DNA of 64,000 nucleotides from Methanobacterium sp. (GCF_038562635.1 NZ_JBCFBO010000001.1:248001-312000), one strand, 5' to 3'. Positions 17,041 to 26,217 are shown, counted from the first letter of the stretch. The notes: generated by a model not told the origin, from the letters alone. A program made the numbers and translations.

Positions 17041-17352
17041 ATGTATGAAAATAAAGTAATAGCTTTTGTAATAGCTTTAATTTTTTCAATGGCTACGCTT
17101 ACTGGGGCAGTGTCAGCTGTAAATTTCAGTCCCGGAGGCGATATCCCTGCTGTTACAACTGAAACTTCAATGAATTATCCCATTGTTGGGACCATTGATT
17201 TTACTGCTGAAAATTTGACCAATAAGACGAAGTTATCAGATGAACGATCTAAGGAACCTGGAGACTACCACTATAAAAAACAAAAACAAGGCATTGAAAA
17301 ACTGAAAACCCTCAGTACTAGCGGCATCCCCCCAAAAAGCCAGGTGAAATAA
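17041..17352 (+). CDS. Small secreted protein of unknown function
   Basis: A 103-residue protein with a clear signal peptide (residues 1-26, cleavage expected after VSAV or GAVSA). The mature part is polar, without Cys, with two N-glycosylation sequons (NLT, NKT) around residue 60 and a basic C-terminus. No known domain. TATA-like sequence and a 40-bp leader precede it. A 30-codon reading frame starts 2 bp after its stop and may be translated by reinitiation. Confidence 0.65.
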   Translation: MYENKVIAFVIALIFSMATLTGAVSAVNFSPGGDIPAVTTETSMNYPIVGTIDFTAENLTNKTKLSDERSKEPGDYHYKKQKQGIEKLKTLSTSGIPPKSQVK

Positions 17353-17354
17353 TA

Positions 17355-17447
17355 ATGTATAATATACCCCGATTAATGTCTATGATGAGTACTGTTAAAA
17401 CTAAAATAACATACAATTTCTCTAAATTCTATAAAAAGCTCAAATAA
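17355..17447 (+). CDS. Possible 30-residue basic peptide
   Basis: An ATG two bases after the stop of the secreted protein gene opens a 30-codon frame (MYNIPRLMSMM at the start, KFYKKLK at the end). The product is basic (seven Lys, one Arg) and amphipathic. It lacks its own strong RBS, so expression would depend on translational coupling. It may be a chance frame; a conserved partner frame in relatives would decide. Confidence 0.3.
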   Translation: MYNIPRLMSMMSTVKTKITYNFSKFYKKLK

Positions 17448-17502
17448 TTTTAATTATTCTTTTTATTAAATTTTTTTCAATTAAATAACTGTGAAGCGGT
17501 AC

Positions 17503-17684
17503 TTGCAGTCCTTAAATGCAGTCTTTTCCTGGGAAGGGGTGGAGTATTTAATTAAATATGTGATATATTAATTAAGATAATCAAGTTCCTTGAAGGGAAG
17601 TTATCTTTGTAATATACGTGTATGACGTCCGTAAGAGTTTAAAGTTTGCAGTTTATCTTTAAGGGATTGTCACGCTAGTGGTTC
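17503..17684. ncRNA. E element copy 1, candidate structured RNA
   Basis: Homologous with 26401-26634. Both start with TTGCAGTCCTTA followed by a GC-rich GGGTGG stretch, then a core GATAATCA..TCCT.GAAGGGA.GTTATC, TTTGTAATATACG, TGTATGA and TTTAAAGTT.GCAG.TTATCTT. The core can pair as GATAA/TTATC around a TCC/GGGA stem, followed by ATAC/GTAT. No protein frame is conserved. Strand is uncertain; it could be an RNA gene or a decayed mobile element. Confidence 0.5.
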
Positions 17685-17731
17685 CTTAAAAATGTTTTAT
17701 TAATGATTTTCGTCAAATACCATTTTATTTG

Positions 17732-17785
17732 ATTTCATAAAGAAGAAGCCAAAAAAGAATTTAATTAGGGTCGTATTAATGAATT
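17732..17785. repeat. V repeat, copy 1 (copy 2 at 28858-28912)
   Basis: About 50 bp starting with ATTTCATAAAGAAGAAGCCA are close to identical (around three quarters) to 28858-28912. It lies between E element copy 1 and Z element copy 1, so 17.45-18.10 kb is a mosaic of repeated non-coding pieces. Confidence 0.45.
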
Positions 17786-17872
17786 CATTAACGGTCCCAT
17801 TTGATAAATTCACTTGAAGTGTATCTTTATAGGATCCTTGGTATTACTCCCCCATAGGACACTATCAATAAG

Positions 17873-17953
17873 GTTTGCAATACTCCTCTAGAGCTCATCT
17901 AAGAATCATATTTCCTCTTTTTTTAAACACCCGCTAGGGGCTACTACCTATTA
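17873..17953. repeat. Z element copy 1
   Basis: Matches 19296-19386 over about 85 bp: GTTTGCAATACTCCTC, AGAGCT, TAAGAA.CATAT, a T-rich centre, then CCCGCTAGGGGCTACTA. The last word forms a small hairpin CCC-GCTA-GGG. The ends are better conserved than the centre, as in a structured RNA or a short mobile element. Confidence 0.55.
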
Positions 17954-18100
17954 GAAGTCACGTTGTAATTATTTTCTTTAATGATTTCATTGTAGGATTC
18001 ATCAAAGAACCAATTAGAACATATTTACTACTCAAAAATTAATTTAAACTTTATTTTTGAAAATAATGAATATAAGGCTTTATTAAAATATATTAAAGCT

Positions 18101-18991
18101 TTATCCACTTAAAAACTCCAAAACTTTTCCAATCACCAGTTCCTCTTGCACATGCATCAAATCATGCCCTGCATTTGGAACAAGTTCAATATTGATCTGA
18201 GGGGCAACTGAATTAAGACGTTTTACGGCCTCATGAGCAGAATATGTCTTCTCATTCTCACCAACAACAAATAATGCAGGCACTTGGATACCTTGCAATT
18301 CTTCATTCTCAAAAACTCTAGGTTGAATAGCAGGTTTTATTTCGAAATAAGACGCTGCAATCTTTTGTTCTTCCATTATTACCTCAATTTTTTCCCGATT
18401 AGCTTCATCTTTCTGTAAAAAGTCCTCATATAACCATGAAATTAAATTATTTGCACCTTCAATGTCCGATAGTATTTGGGCCATTTTAGCCAAAAATTCT
18501 GGAGACATTGGTTGTACTATAGCCGGCATTACCATTACCATATTGTGCAGCCTTTCAGGATGAACTAATGCGTATTCAGCTGTCAACCATGCCCCATATG
18601 ATGCACCCATTAAATTAATATTGTTTTCCAGTCCAATGGCTGTGAATAACTCATCCAACCATGCTGTAAAATCATCAGGACCATTAACAGTTCTTATAGA
18701 TACACTCAACCCAATATCACTGATATTATCCACTGCATATGTCCTGAACTGTTGGGATAATTCTTTAATTTGCGGCATCCAAGATAATGAATTCCCGCCC
18801 AATCCAGTTAGCAACACCAGAGGCGGTCCATCAGATGGCCCACTAATTTGCACAAATGTCTGACCATACGAAGTGTCAATCATTTTAGACTCTGAAGGTA
18901 TCGGCCATTCATTCAATTTCTCATTATACATCCTAAGATACTTTTCTTTTGCTTCTTCAGATTTAAAGGGGTAATATTCTGTAATTTCCAT
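18101..18991 (-). CDS. Alpha/beta fold hydrolase
   Basis: A 296-residue alpha/beta hydrolase without signal peptide. Oxyanion motif LLTGLGGNSLSW (60-71), nucleophile Ser131 in GASYGAW, and the catalytic His in NAGHDLMH (about residue 279); the acid is probably in VVGENEKT. A cap domain lies at about 150-220. Resembles proline iminopeptidase/haloperoxidase-type hydrolases, and the N-terminal 40 residues resemble the lead-in of carboxylesterase YbfK-like proteins. Substrate unknown. RBS GTGAT precedes the ATG. It stands alone between regions rich in repeated non-coding elements. Confidence 0.85.
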   Translation of the reverse strand: MEITEYYPFKSEEAKEKYLRMYNEKLNEWPIPSESKMIDTSYGQTFVQISGPSDGPPLVLLTGLGGNSLSWMPQIKELSQQFRTYAVDNISDIGLSVSIRTVNGPDDFTAWLDELFTAIGLENNINLMGASYGAWLTAEYALVHPERLHNMVMVMPAIVQPMSPEFLAKMAQILSDIEGANNLISWLYEDFLQKDEANREKIEVIMEEQKIAASYFEIKPAIQPRVFENEELQGIQVPALFVVGENEKTYSAHEAVKRLNSVAPQINIELVPNAGHDLMHVQEELVIGKVLEFLSG

Positions 18992-19295
18992 AAATTATCA
19001 CTTTCCATAATTAATTATTATTAATTTTTTAAATTATGGTTAAAATATGTATATAAATGTTTCATTTCAAATTAAATTAAAAATTAAATTTCATTTGGAT
19101 TAAATTCATAAAATAGAGCTCATTAAGGCATCTTATAGTTTAAATAGAAAAATAAATACAGCGAGGATTCTTTTACTCTTATTATTCCACACCTTATCAA
19201 CATTAAAAATATCTATATTTTTGAATACATTTGATAGGCACCTTCTTATTGAATTCACCAATTTACATTCCATAGAAACACCGTTCTTTTATCTA

Positions 19296-19386
19296 GGGTT
19301 GCAATACTCCTCAAGAGCTATTTTAAGAACCATATCCCAACTTTTTCTAAAGGCTAAACTCCCGCTAGGGGCTACTATTCTATGGT
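19296..19386. repeat. Z element copy 2
   Basis: Copy of the element at 17873-17953 in the same orientation, with GTTGCAATACTCCTC near the start and CCCGCTAGGGGCTACTA near the end; the centre differs by a few small insertions. The rest of 19.0-19.66 kb shows nothing else clear. Confidence 0.55.
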
Positions 19387-19664
19387 TAGATTCTGGATCC
19401 AGCTGAGGGATTCTATAAATTAGAGCTCGTCATTGCTACATAAAAAAGGTGCATATATCTGGTTTCAGGTGAAATTACCCTATTAATTTGAAACTGCTTT
19501 TATCTATCATTAATTAAAAAATTAGAGTTATTTTATAAACTTCTTAAGCTAGAGAACTTGAAAAGTAATATTTGTATAATTAAACCTTAATAACTCCTAA
19601 TAAGCACTAAAAAAACGATAGTTAAAAGTAATTTGTGGAATATAATATAATGCAGTGAGAAACT

Positions 19665-19961
19665 ATGAAATGTGATAAAAGTGTATTTAAGTTAAAAGAA
19701 GTAGCAGATATTGAAAATTATATATGGAATTTTAGAGGGTCTGGTTTATTATTTAATTACATAAATCCCATAAACAAAAAATTAAGCGAATTAAAAGACC
19801 CAGCATATATTGAAAAAAGTAGCAGTGACCATGATACTATAAATGTTTTTTTCAAGATAAACCCTGCTCCTGATTTAACTTTAGAATCCATAAAATCTAA
19901 GAAAGAAGAATTTTTAGAGTATTTTGAGAAAGTGGGAGATGAAATAGTCAATGGAAATTAA
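19665..19961 (+). CDS. Hypothetical 98-residue protein
   Basis: A soluble protein of mixed alpha/beta character (LKEVADIENYIWNF near the start, a Lys/Glu-rich helix near the end), with one Cys. No known family recognised. The start at ATG 19665 follows GTGAGAAACT, a modest RBS. Codon use looks like its neighbours. It is flanked on both sides by long non-coding stretches. Confidence 0.5.
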   Translation: MKCDKSVFKLKEVADIENYIWNFRGSGLLFNYINPINKKLSELKDPAYIEKSSSDHDTINVFFKINPAPDLTLESIKSKKEEFLEYFEKVGDEIVNGN

Positions 19962-20250
19962 AGGAACTCCATTGTACAGGTGTATTTGCCCATTTTAAAT
20001 TAAAATATTCCAATATTTGCTCATTAACACATTAAACAATCGTGGACACTTGTTTTTGTAGTTGTCCATGACTAATTTTATAAAAAAAATCATGAGATTT
20101 TAAATCTTTTAAAAAATGTTGATGGGTGACTAGTACATTAAATAATTCCCTTCATTAGTACCGTTTACGTTTTTAAAATCAAATTTAACTAAAGGAATAT
20201 GAATTTTATAAAAAATATTTTTAATAAATTTAAATAAATAACAATCATTT

Positions 20251-20399
20251 GCTCATGTCTATGATCCTGTGTATGAGTTATACTTATGTTAAATTGTAAT
20301 TTTAATTGATTACATGGGACTCATCTTAAAAAATGCAATTTACTTAACCAGACACACGAAAATGAAACAATATTATTTGCACAAATTCGGGGCATGAGC
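20251..20399. ncRNA. X element copy 1, candidate structured RNA or MITE
   Basis: A 149-bp element bounded by GCTCATG and CATGAGC in inverted orientation. Copy 2 (55457-55583) has the same ends extended to GCTCATGTC/GACATGAGC and shares TGAT, TTATACTT, ATGGGA/TCATCTTAAAA and ATTTACTT in the same order. The terminal stem is kept while the inside has diverged. A weak GTGGACA/TGTCCA hairpin at 20042-20069 is also in this gene-free stretch. Confidence 0.5.
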
Positions 20400-20532
20400 G
20401 TAATCATTTATATATTCTAAAAGATTAAATAAGATATTTTATTTAAAATTTAAGGCTGTTTTCAATTTTCATCCGATTCCAAGCAATATTCCAGATATTA
20501 AGTTAAATTAGAAATCTCAACTAAACAAACCA

Positions 20533-21354
20533 TCATTTTATACCTAAAACATCCCCCATATCACTAATTTCCTTTGAAGCCCCAACAACATAGCGCACTG
20601 CTTTAATCACTCCAGTTACGAATGCCTGCCTGCTGTGTGCCCTGTGGACAACTTCAATCCGCTCCCCTTCACCTGCAAAAAGCACGGTATGGTCTCCAAC
20701 GATATCTCCACCGCGGACGGCATGTAACCCTATTTCTCCTTCTCCTCGTTCGCCTACCATTCCATGTCTGCCATGTACACAGTTTTCATCTTTATTTCTT
20801 CCAAGTGCCTCAGCCATAATTTCATAGGCTTTAACAGCGGTCCCTGAAGGTGCATCTGCTTTATGCTTGTGGTGAGCTTCTATTATTTCGATATCATAAT
20901 CCTCATTTAAGATTTTGGAAAGATCTTTGATGATTTTAAAGAACACATTCACACCTACAGCCATATTTGGAGAAATAACTGCTTTTATCTTATTTTCTTC
21001 GATAGATTCTTTTATCGATGACATCTGTTCATCTGAAAATCCAGTTGTACCTACAACTACATTAACTCCACATTCTGCTGAAGTTTTAATTGTCTCCACA
21101 GCTGCGTCTGCTATAGTAAAATCAACAAGTACATCTGCTTTCGTTTCCTTTAAAACATCGACAAGTTTTTGCGCACCATTTACTGGAACGCCAATATTTC
21201 CCACACCTGTTACTTCACCTGCATCCTTTCCTTCAAGTGGAGTATCTGGCGACCCTATAGCTACCGCCAGTTCCATATCTTCCTGTTCAAGTATAGCTTT
21301 AATTATTTTAGAACTTATTCTCCCGCCTGCACCTGTTACAGCTACTTTAATCAT
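20533..21354 (-). CDS. dapB: 4-hydroxy-tetrahydrodipicolinate reductase
   Basis: DapB, 273 residues, reduces 4-hydroxy-tetrahydrodipicolinate to tetrahydrodipicolinate with NAD(P)H in lysine (DAP pathway) synthesis in the cytoplasm. The nucleotide site is VAVTGAGGRISSKI (residues 4-17), the signature is EAHHKHKADAPSGTAVK (about 155-171) with the catalytic His-His and Lys, and the C-terminal domain has the usual RHG and GERGEGEIG segments. Length is normal. RBS AGAGGT. It is not next to other lysine genes here, and the MFS gene downstream runs in the opposite direction end to end. Confidence 0.96.
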   Translation of the reverse strand: MIKVAVTGAGGRISSKIIKAILEQEDMELAVAIGSPDTPLEGKDAGEVTGVGNIGVPVNGAQKLVDVLKETKADVLVDFTIADAAVETIKTSAECGVNVVVGTTGFSDEQMSSIKESIEENKIKAVISPNMAVGVNVFFKIIKDLSKILNEDYDIEIIEAHHKHKADAPSGTAVKAYEIMAEALGRNKDENCVHGRHGMVGERGEGEIGLHAVRGGDIVGDHTVLFAGEGERIEVVHRAHSRQAFVTGVIKAVRYVVGASKEISDMGDVLGIK

Positions 21355-21451
21355 TTTATTACCTCTAATTAGTTCAAATTACAAATTTAAAATTCATCCT
21401 GTTGTATTTAAGTGATTTCCGATATTTTAAGATTTATATAAATATTAAAAG

Positions 21452-22927
21452 TTATTTTACTTTTTCTATACACTCCCCAGAAACTTCTTCTTGAGTTACC
21501 GGTGCATCTCCACTTAAAGGTATTTCTTTAAGTAAGAACGCGATAATCAATCCTGCAAATGCCAGCACTATGGCTGCAAGGAAAATATTCTGGATAGAAA
21601 GTACTAAAGCTTGAGCTTTACCCAGGGTAACTGTAATTTCTAAAGTGAAATTCATTATAAACCCAAATACTGGAACAAATATTATAGTACCTATGTTCCT
21701 GAAAAACCGCATTGAAGCTGTTACAATACCTATATCCCGTAGTGTAAATGCATTCTGCACCGCCACATTGAATATATTATATGCCATTCCAGAACCAATA
21801 CCAAGAATTGTCGAATATGCAATTAGCTCGTAAGGAGACGTACTAGTATTCATTGTAGCAAGAAGTACAACCCCTATTCCGGTTATAATAAATTCAGCAA
21901 TTACAAGATTTTTATATTTCCCTGTCGTGGATATGATTTGTCCAGTAATTATTGAGGCCATTGTAAGGCTTAAGGACATGGGGATCATGAGGAAACCTGC
22001 ATTTGTAGCGCTCATTCCTAAAACACCCTGTGCAAATAATGGAACGTAAATTACCCCAGAAAACATCAGTGCACTTGCTAAAAAACTCTCTACTGCTGAA
22101 ACACTGAATATTGAATTTTTGAATAATCTCAACGGTAAAATAGGTTCTGCAGCTTTTCCCTCAGCCAAGATGAACAGTATAAACATGATTCCTGAAAATA
22201 CAAGAAGTCCGGCTATCTCAACTAATGGGTATTTATTTAGATCTCCTGCAAGTGTTACTGCCAGAAACAGCGAACTTAAAGTTAATGTAAATGTAACGAT
22301 CCCTGCATAGTCAATGACCTTTTTAACACAATCCAGTTTGAAATTTGGAAGCGAATAAAGAATTAACGCTACAGCAGCAATTCCAACAGGAACATTTACA
22401 AAAAAAACCACTCTCCATCCCAAATTATCTGTAATTACACCCCCAAGAATCGGCCCCAAAACATCTGCAAGTCCAAATACTGATGCAAGTATTCCCATAT
22501 ATTTGGCCCTTTCCCTCGGAGAGAAAATTTCTCCAACTACAATAAATGGGAGAGATATTAAAATCCCACCACCAATTCCCTGAAGCCCCCGGAATATAAT
22601 CAGTTCAAACATACTAGTTGCAAAACCGCACATGACCGAAGTTACAACAAATATGATAATTCCCGCAATTAAAACATGTTTCCTGCCGTAAATATCCGAT
22701 AATTTACCAAAAATGATTATTGCAATGGTGGATGTTAACATGTAAAATGTAAAGGGCCACACATAGTATTCCATTCCCTGCAGGCTGTTAATAACTTTTG
22801 GCATGGCTGTAGCCATAATTGAGTAATCAAAGGCGGCTACAAGGAGCCCCACCATTAATCCGGCCATGATCATGATTATTTTATCTTTAGCAAGGTTATA
22901 CTGGCTTTCATAATTCATAGTTATCAC
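21452..22927 (-). CDS. DHA2-family (EmrB/QacA) MFS drug transporter
   Basis: A 491-residue major facilitator with 14 predicted helices, typical of the DHA2 family of proton-driven multidrug exporters. Motif A-like GKLSDIYGRKHV (about residues 74-85) and motif C-like GLADVLGPILGG (about 150-161) are present. A GTG at 22927 or an ATG 9 bases later can be the start. It is the last gene of an apparent operon (TetR, DUF169 protein, membrane protein, this exporter), all on the minus strand with gaps of 47-149 bp, so control by the TetR protein is likely. Substrate unknown. Confidence 0.92.
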   Translation of the reverse strand: MITMNYESQYNLAKDKIIMIMAGLMVGLLVAAFDYSIMATAMPKVINSLQGMEYYVWPFTFYMLTSTIAIIIFGKLSDIYGRKHVLIAGIIIFVVTSVMCGFATSMFELIIFRGLQGIGGGILISLPFIVVGEIFSPRERAKYMGILASVFGLADVLGPILGGVITDNLGWRVVFFVNVPVGIAAVALILYSLPNFKLDCVKKVIDYAGIVTFTLTLSSLFLAVTLAGDLNKYPLVEIAGLLVFSGIMFILFILAEGKAAEPILPLRLFKNSIFSVSAVESFLASALMFSGVIYVPLFAQGVLGMSATNAGFLMIPMSLSLTMASIITGQIISTTGKYKNLVIAEFIITGIGVVLLATMNTSTSPYELIAYSTILGIGSGMAYNIFNVAVQNAFTLRDIGIVTASMRFFRNIGTIIFVPVFGFIMNFTLEITVTLGKAQALVLSIQNIFLAAIVLAFAGLIIAFLLKEIPLSGDAPVTQEEVSGECIEKVK

Positions 22928-22979
22928 ATGAGGTTCCTTTTTTAAAATATTTTATAATACTTTCCAACAGTCTAAAAGG

Positions 22980-23696
22980 TTAAATTGTTGTCTTTTTTAG
23001 CCTGTTAAAAAGCAGCGCGATCATTGCAGTTGATGCAGGAAATGTAAACGCGAACAAAACAAGTGAGAAAGGGAATCCAAAGTCCAGGTGTGTAACTGCT
23101 TGTATAATTGCTACAATCCCGAGTATACCATTTACCACAAATATCCACTTTACTGCTGTTTCCATTTTCCCTCCGCTGAAGAGAAGTCCAATGAAAATCA
23201 TAGACAGGCTCAGCCATGTATATCCCAGTACTTCCATGGACCAAAAGACAGAATTCAAATTACCGAAGGCAAAGAGAGTAGTTCCATCGAGTAATCCTGT
23301 TGAAATACTCTGGGATATGGCAGTCATCTGTAAATAGTAATTGGCAGTGATCTGTGCTAGATATACCACTGCAAAGACGATGCCAAGCAGGCTTAATATC
23401 TGTTTTCTTTCAGGGGTGAATCTGTGAATACTTACAGTTAGAATAAGGTATAAAGGCGCGATAAGGAAACATGGGACCACAAACATCAGTATCTGCCAGT
23501 AATGCTGAGTGTAAGATTGGGCATAAACTTCTATACCCTGCCAGTTAAAATTCAGTGGAAATATTACAAAAGTAACTACAAGCGCGATCAGAAACATAGC
23601 TGATGCGATAGTAACACCCACTGCAGACCATGTACCAATTCTAGCCTCAAGTAAAAGCTGTTTAGGTGTTTTCTTTATATTTAAGTTTTCAATCAT
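22980..23696 (-). CDS. Polytopic membrane protein (six to seven helices)
   Basis: A 238-residue integral membrane protein with helices at about residues 23-47, 66-88, 100-122, 140-165, 170-190 and 200-228. The loops are short and mostly uncharged; no metal or catalytic motif is seen. The pattern resembles DUF4386-like proteins that often travel with TetR regulators in bacteria and archaea, though I hold this loosely. It lies between the DUF169 gene and the MFS exporter, 47 and 52 bp apart, in a TetR-controlled operon. Confidence 0.75.
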   Translation of the reverse strand: MIENLNIKKTPKQLLLEARIGTWSAVGVTIASAMFLIALVVTFVIFPLNFNWQGIEVYAQSYTQHYWQILMFVVPCFLIAPLYLILTVSIHRFTPERKQILSLLGIVFAVVYLAQITANYYLQMTAISQSISTGLLDGTTLFAFGNLNSVFWSMEVLGYTWLSLSMIFIGLLFSGGKMETAVKWIFVVNGILGIVAIIQAVTHLDFGFPFSLVLFAFTFPASTAMIALLFNRLKKTTI

Positions 23697-23743
23697 GATT
23701 TTTCCCCATTAGATTTCAATTACGATTTTTAAAAAAAAAGGAA

Positions 23744-24430
23744 TTATTCTTCCCTAAAGAACATTTTAGTCCTCATCTCCTCCAAATTAGAAACTATACG
23801 TGAGAGATCGCTTCCAGGAATACTGACCATTATATCTTCCTGATTGATGTCCATACTTTTCCTTGCTGCAACGTCGCCGAACCCGTAAGTGACTTTTCCA
23901 GTCATGTAAGGGGTTGCGGCCATTGAACTGCATACAGGAACTGCGTCGGTGCCTATCCCATGTTTTCCTGAATCGTATGCATTTGCATGGAGTATTTCCA
24001 TTCCTTGTTTTGCACTGCAGAGCATGAATATCACGTCAGCTTCAAAGTCAGCCTTATTAAGGGGAGCAAAAATAATTGCACTGAAAATTCCAGGGTTTAG
24101 GTAAGTTTCATTTTCCCTTGAACGCTGCACTGCTGGAATATTCTTATACAGGCCATTTGGAACCATAAATGCTCCGCTTTGTACATTTGCAGGGTATTCT
24201 CGCATGTCTTTAAGTCCAGAATATCTTGCACCGCCCATACATTCTTCCTCTTCTAAAGTAGAATAGAATATTTTGCCGTCCATTGCTTTTACAAGCTTTG
24301 TACAAAATCTTGATTTACCTTCTTCTTTCTCAACATTTCTCGGCTCACTTACAAACCATTTTATAGCCACCGGTTCATTTTCCAATTTTAAAAGTTCATT
24401 TAATTTTTCTCCCAATTCATTATAATCCAT
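23744..24430 (-). CDS. DUF169 family protein
   Basis: A 228-residue protein of the DUF169 family, with the conserved LENEPVAIKWF start, a CMGGARYSGL segment (ECMGG) and the CSSMAATPYMTGK segment. The four or more Cys may form a metal or flavin-associated site, but the biochemical role of DUF169 is not established. The start is placed at ATG 24430, because the RBS GAGGTG overlaps the longer GTG start. Second gene of the TetR operon; its product is soluble. The 149-bp gap to tetR contains no clear promoter. Confidence 0.85.
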   Translation of the reverse strand: MDYNELGEKLNELLKLENEPVAIKWFVSEPRNVEKEEGKSRFCTKLVKAMDGKIFYSTLEEEECMGGARYSGLKDMREYPANVQSGAFMVPNGLYKNIPAVQRSRENETYLNPGIFSAIIFAPLNKADFEADVIFMLCSAKQGMEILHANAYDSGKHGIGTDAVPVCSSMAATPYMTGKVTYGFGDVAARKSMDINQEDIMVSIPGSDLSRIVSNLEEMRTKMFFREE

Positions 24431-24588
24431 ATTTAACACCTCTTTTTACAATAAAACCCCTATATTAAGCTAAATTTTGCCATATATTTTTTCATGCTTA
24501 ATTTTTTTAATTAAAGAGCCATATCACGGTCAAACTTTTTTATAAAAAAATTTATACCCTCTTACAATCTTGCAACTAATTCATTCCG

Positions 24589-25233
24589 TTATTTCCTTAA
24601 CATGTGGAGAAACAAATCACCTATATCACTGGTAAATTTCTCCTCATCAATTCCCCTGTTTTCGAGCATTTCTTTAGCCCAGTCGCCCATATTCACCTTA
24701 CCGTTGAAGATCACAGATAAGAGAATTGCAGCTTCCACTGGATCCACGTCTGGCCTGATTTCACCATTATCTATACCTTTTTGTATGGAATCTATTCCTA
24801 CAGACATTATTTCCTTGAATAATCCTCTTACTTCCTGGAACTCTTCACTGCTGTTCATTTTGTCCATATCAAACTGTTTTTTAATTGATGAAGGGGAGTA
24901 CAGCAGCCTGAAGTAATCCGGATACTTAGTAGAAAACTCCCTATTTGCATTTCCATATGCTATAAACTTTTCTAAACCAGTGCTTCCTTTTTCAACCTCT
25001 TCTTTAATCATTTTATCCCAAATTCGGATTCCGCGTAAGACTATGGCAAAGTAAAGCGATTCTTTATTTTTAAAATAAAGGTAAAGCGTACTTTTACCAA
25101 GCCCCACTTCTCTTGCTATTTCATCCATAGAAACTTCATCAAAGTCCCTATCAATTAACAGCTTTCTAGCAGCATCAATGATATCATTTTGACGCTGCTC
25201 CCTTTCTCTTTCCTTCCATTTTGCAAGTGACAT
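24589..25233 (-). CDS. TetR/AcrR-family regulator
   Basis: A 214-residue TetR-type repressor. The N-terminal helix-turn-helix is classic: DIIDAARKLLIDRDFDEVSM, then DEIAREVGLGKSTLYLYFKNKESLYFA (about residues 38-64). The C-terminal ligand domain is unspecific. First gene of the operon with DUF169, a membrane protein and an MFS exporter. Its promoter has a perfect 14-bp palindrome and a second imperfect copy, so it most likely represses its own operon until a small compound binds. Confidence 0.93.
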   Translation of the reverse strand: MSLAKWKEREREQRQNDIIDAARKLLIDRDFDEVSMDEIAREVGLGKSTLYLYFKNKESLYFAIVLRGIRIWDKMIKEEVEKGSTGLEKFIAYGNANREFSTKYPDYFRLLYSPSSIKKQFDMDKMNSSEEFQEVRGLFKEIMSVGIDSIQKGIDNGEIRPDVDPVEAAILLSVIFNGKVNMGDWAKEMLENRGIDEEKFTSDIGDLFLHMLRK

Positions 25234-25275
25234 ATTATTTCACCTATACCAATTATGACTGTTAAATCATGTTAA

Positions 25276-25321
25276 TGACTCATGAGTCAGTAATATAACT
25301 TGTGAGTCTAAGAGTATATAA
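25276..25321 (-). promoter_or_regulatory. tetR operon promoter with two operator sites
   Basis: TGACTCATGAGTCA (25276-25289) is a perfect 14-bp palindrome; AACTTGTGAGTC (25297-25308) is a related, weaker site. A TATA box (TATATA, about 25315-25320, read on the minus strand) lies just upstream, so both sites cover the region of transcription start. Confidence 0.65.
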
Positions 25322-25601
25322 AGGTTTTGGTTTAAAATAAAAACTGCAATACAAAATCAATTATTTAAAAATAGCATTTATTCATTAATAGGGCAGTTAA
25401 CTTAATAAACCACTAAAAATAACATGTTATGACATTTAAAATCTATTTAATTAAATTTTATATTATTACGCTTATAAAAATAAGTTTTTCAATCCGTTTT
25501 TGGTATATCTATAAAAATTAAGTTAAAAGAATTAGATACTCAGATTGAAGGGCAAATTTTAATTTAAATGGTAAATTATGAATATCTGAGACGATATTTC
25601 G

Positions 25602-25756
25602 CCCTTCGATCCTATTATTAAATATAATGTGTATCATATTTTGCGGTACTAAAAAAATAGGACTATAGCTAATTTCTTTATCTTTTCACAGTTTTAAAAT
25701 ACTAGTTTGCACCTGAAATTAATTCTAAAATTCTGCAAGGGGCTATAGTACTCCAT
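25602..25756. repeat. Y element, complete copy (blocks b then a)
   Basis: Block b (25602-25670, ending AAAATAGGACTATAGC) and block a (25701-25755, GTTTGCACCTG to GGGGCTATAGTACT) match 16857-16926 and 16272-16331. Here they are adjacent. The end of block a (GGCTATAGTACT) and part of block b (GTACT, GGACTATAGC) share words that may pair. Confidence 0.6.
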
Positions 25757-25857
25757 GTTTGGACACAAATTACTTTAATTTACTGCATTAAAGTGACTAT
25801 TTCATTTTTGAAAATCTGAATTCTTCTTATTTTATCAGAATATCTAAAATAAACTTT

Positions 25858-26217
25858 TCAATTTAATTCTTCAATCTTATTTAGGTATTCCTGTCTATGA
25901 ATGAATGCATAAACAAATGATATTACAAATAATATGTAAATTCCTAAATAAATGTAAAAAGATGTTTCTGTGGTATAAACTGGTGTAAATACATAAGCAT
26001 AAGCCATTGTTAATCCTTGGAGTATGATAACACCTAAAAATGCAGAATAATAGATACTCATATTAACATACTTTTTCAGAGCTAAACCCGCTATAATCAC
26101 ATATATAGCAAAAAAAACAACAAATAAATCCAGTGTAGATCCTGAAAGTAAAAACCGCCCTAAAGTGGCAAATAAACTCATAAAACCTAAAATTATGATC
26201 CAAACTCCTATCTTCAT
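25858..26217 (-). CDS. Small four-helix membrane protein
   Basis: A 119-residue membrane protein with helices at about residues 3-22, 28-46, 53-73 and 88-108, ending in a charged tail (HRQEYLNKIEELN). RBS GGAGG precedes the ATG. No motif recognised. The E element copy 2 and hairpin array B lie upstream, so its leader may include them, but the promoter is not clear. Confidence 0.65.
   Translation of the reverse strand: MKIGVWIIILGFMSLFATLGRFLLSGSTLDLFVVFFAIYVIIAGLALKKYVNMSIYYSAFLGVIILQGLTMAYAYVFTPVYTTETSFYIYLGIYILFVISFVYAFIHRQEYLNKIEELN

Noticed and set aside
20251..20399. X element as a known SAM or other riboswitch
   Set aside because: It is not directly upstream of a gene in a leader position (dapB is convergent at its 3' end) and shows no riboswitch core I recognise.
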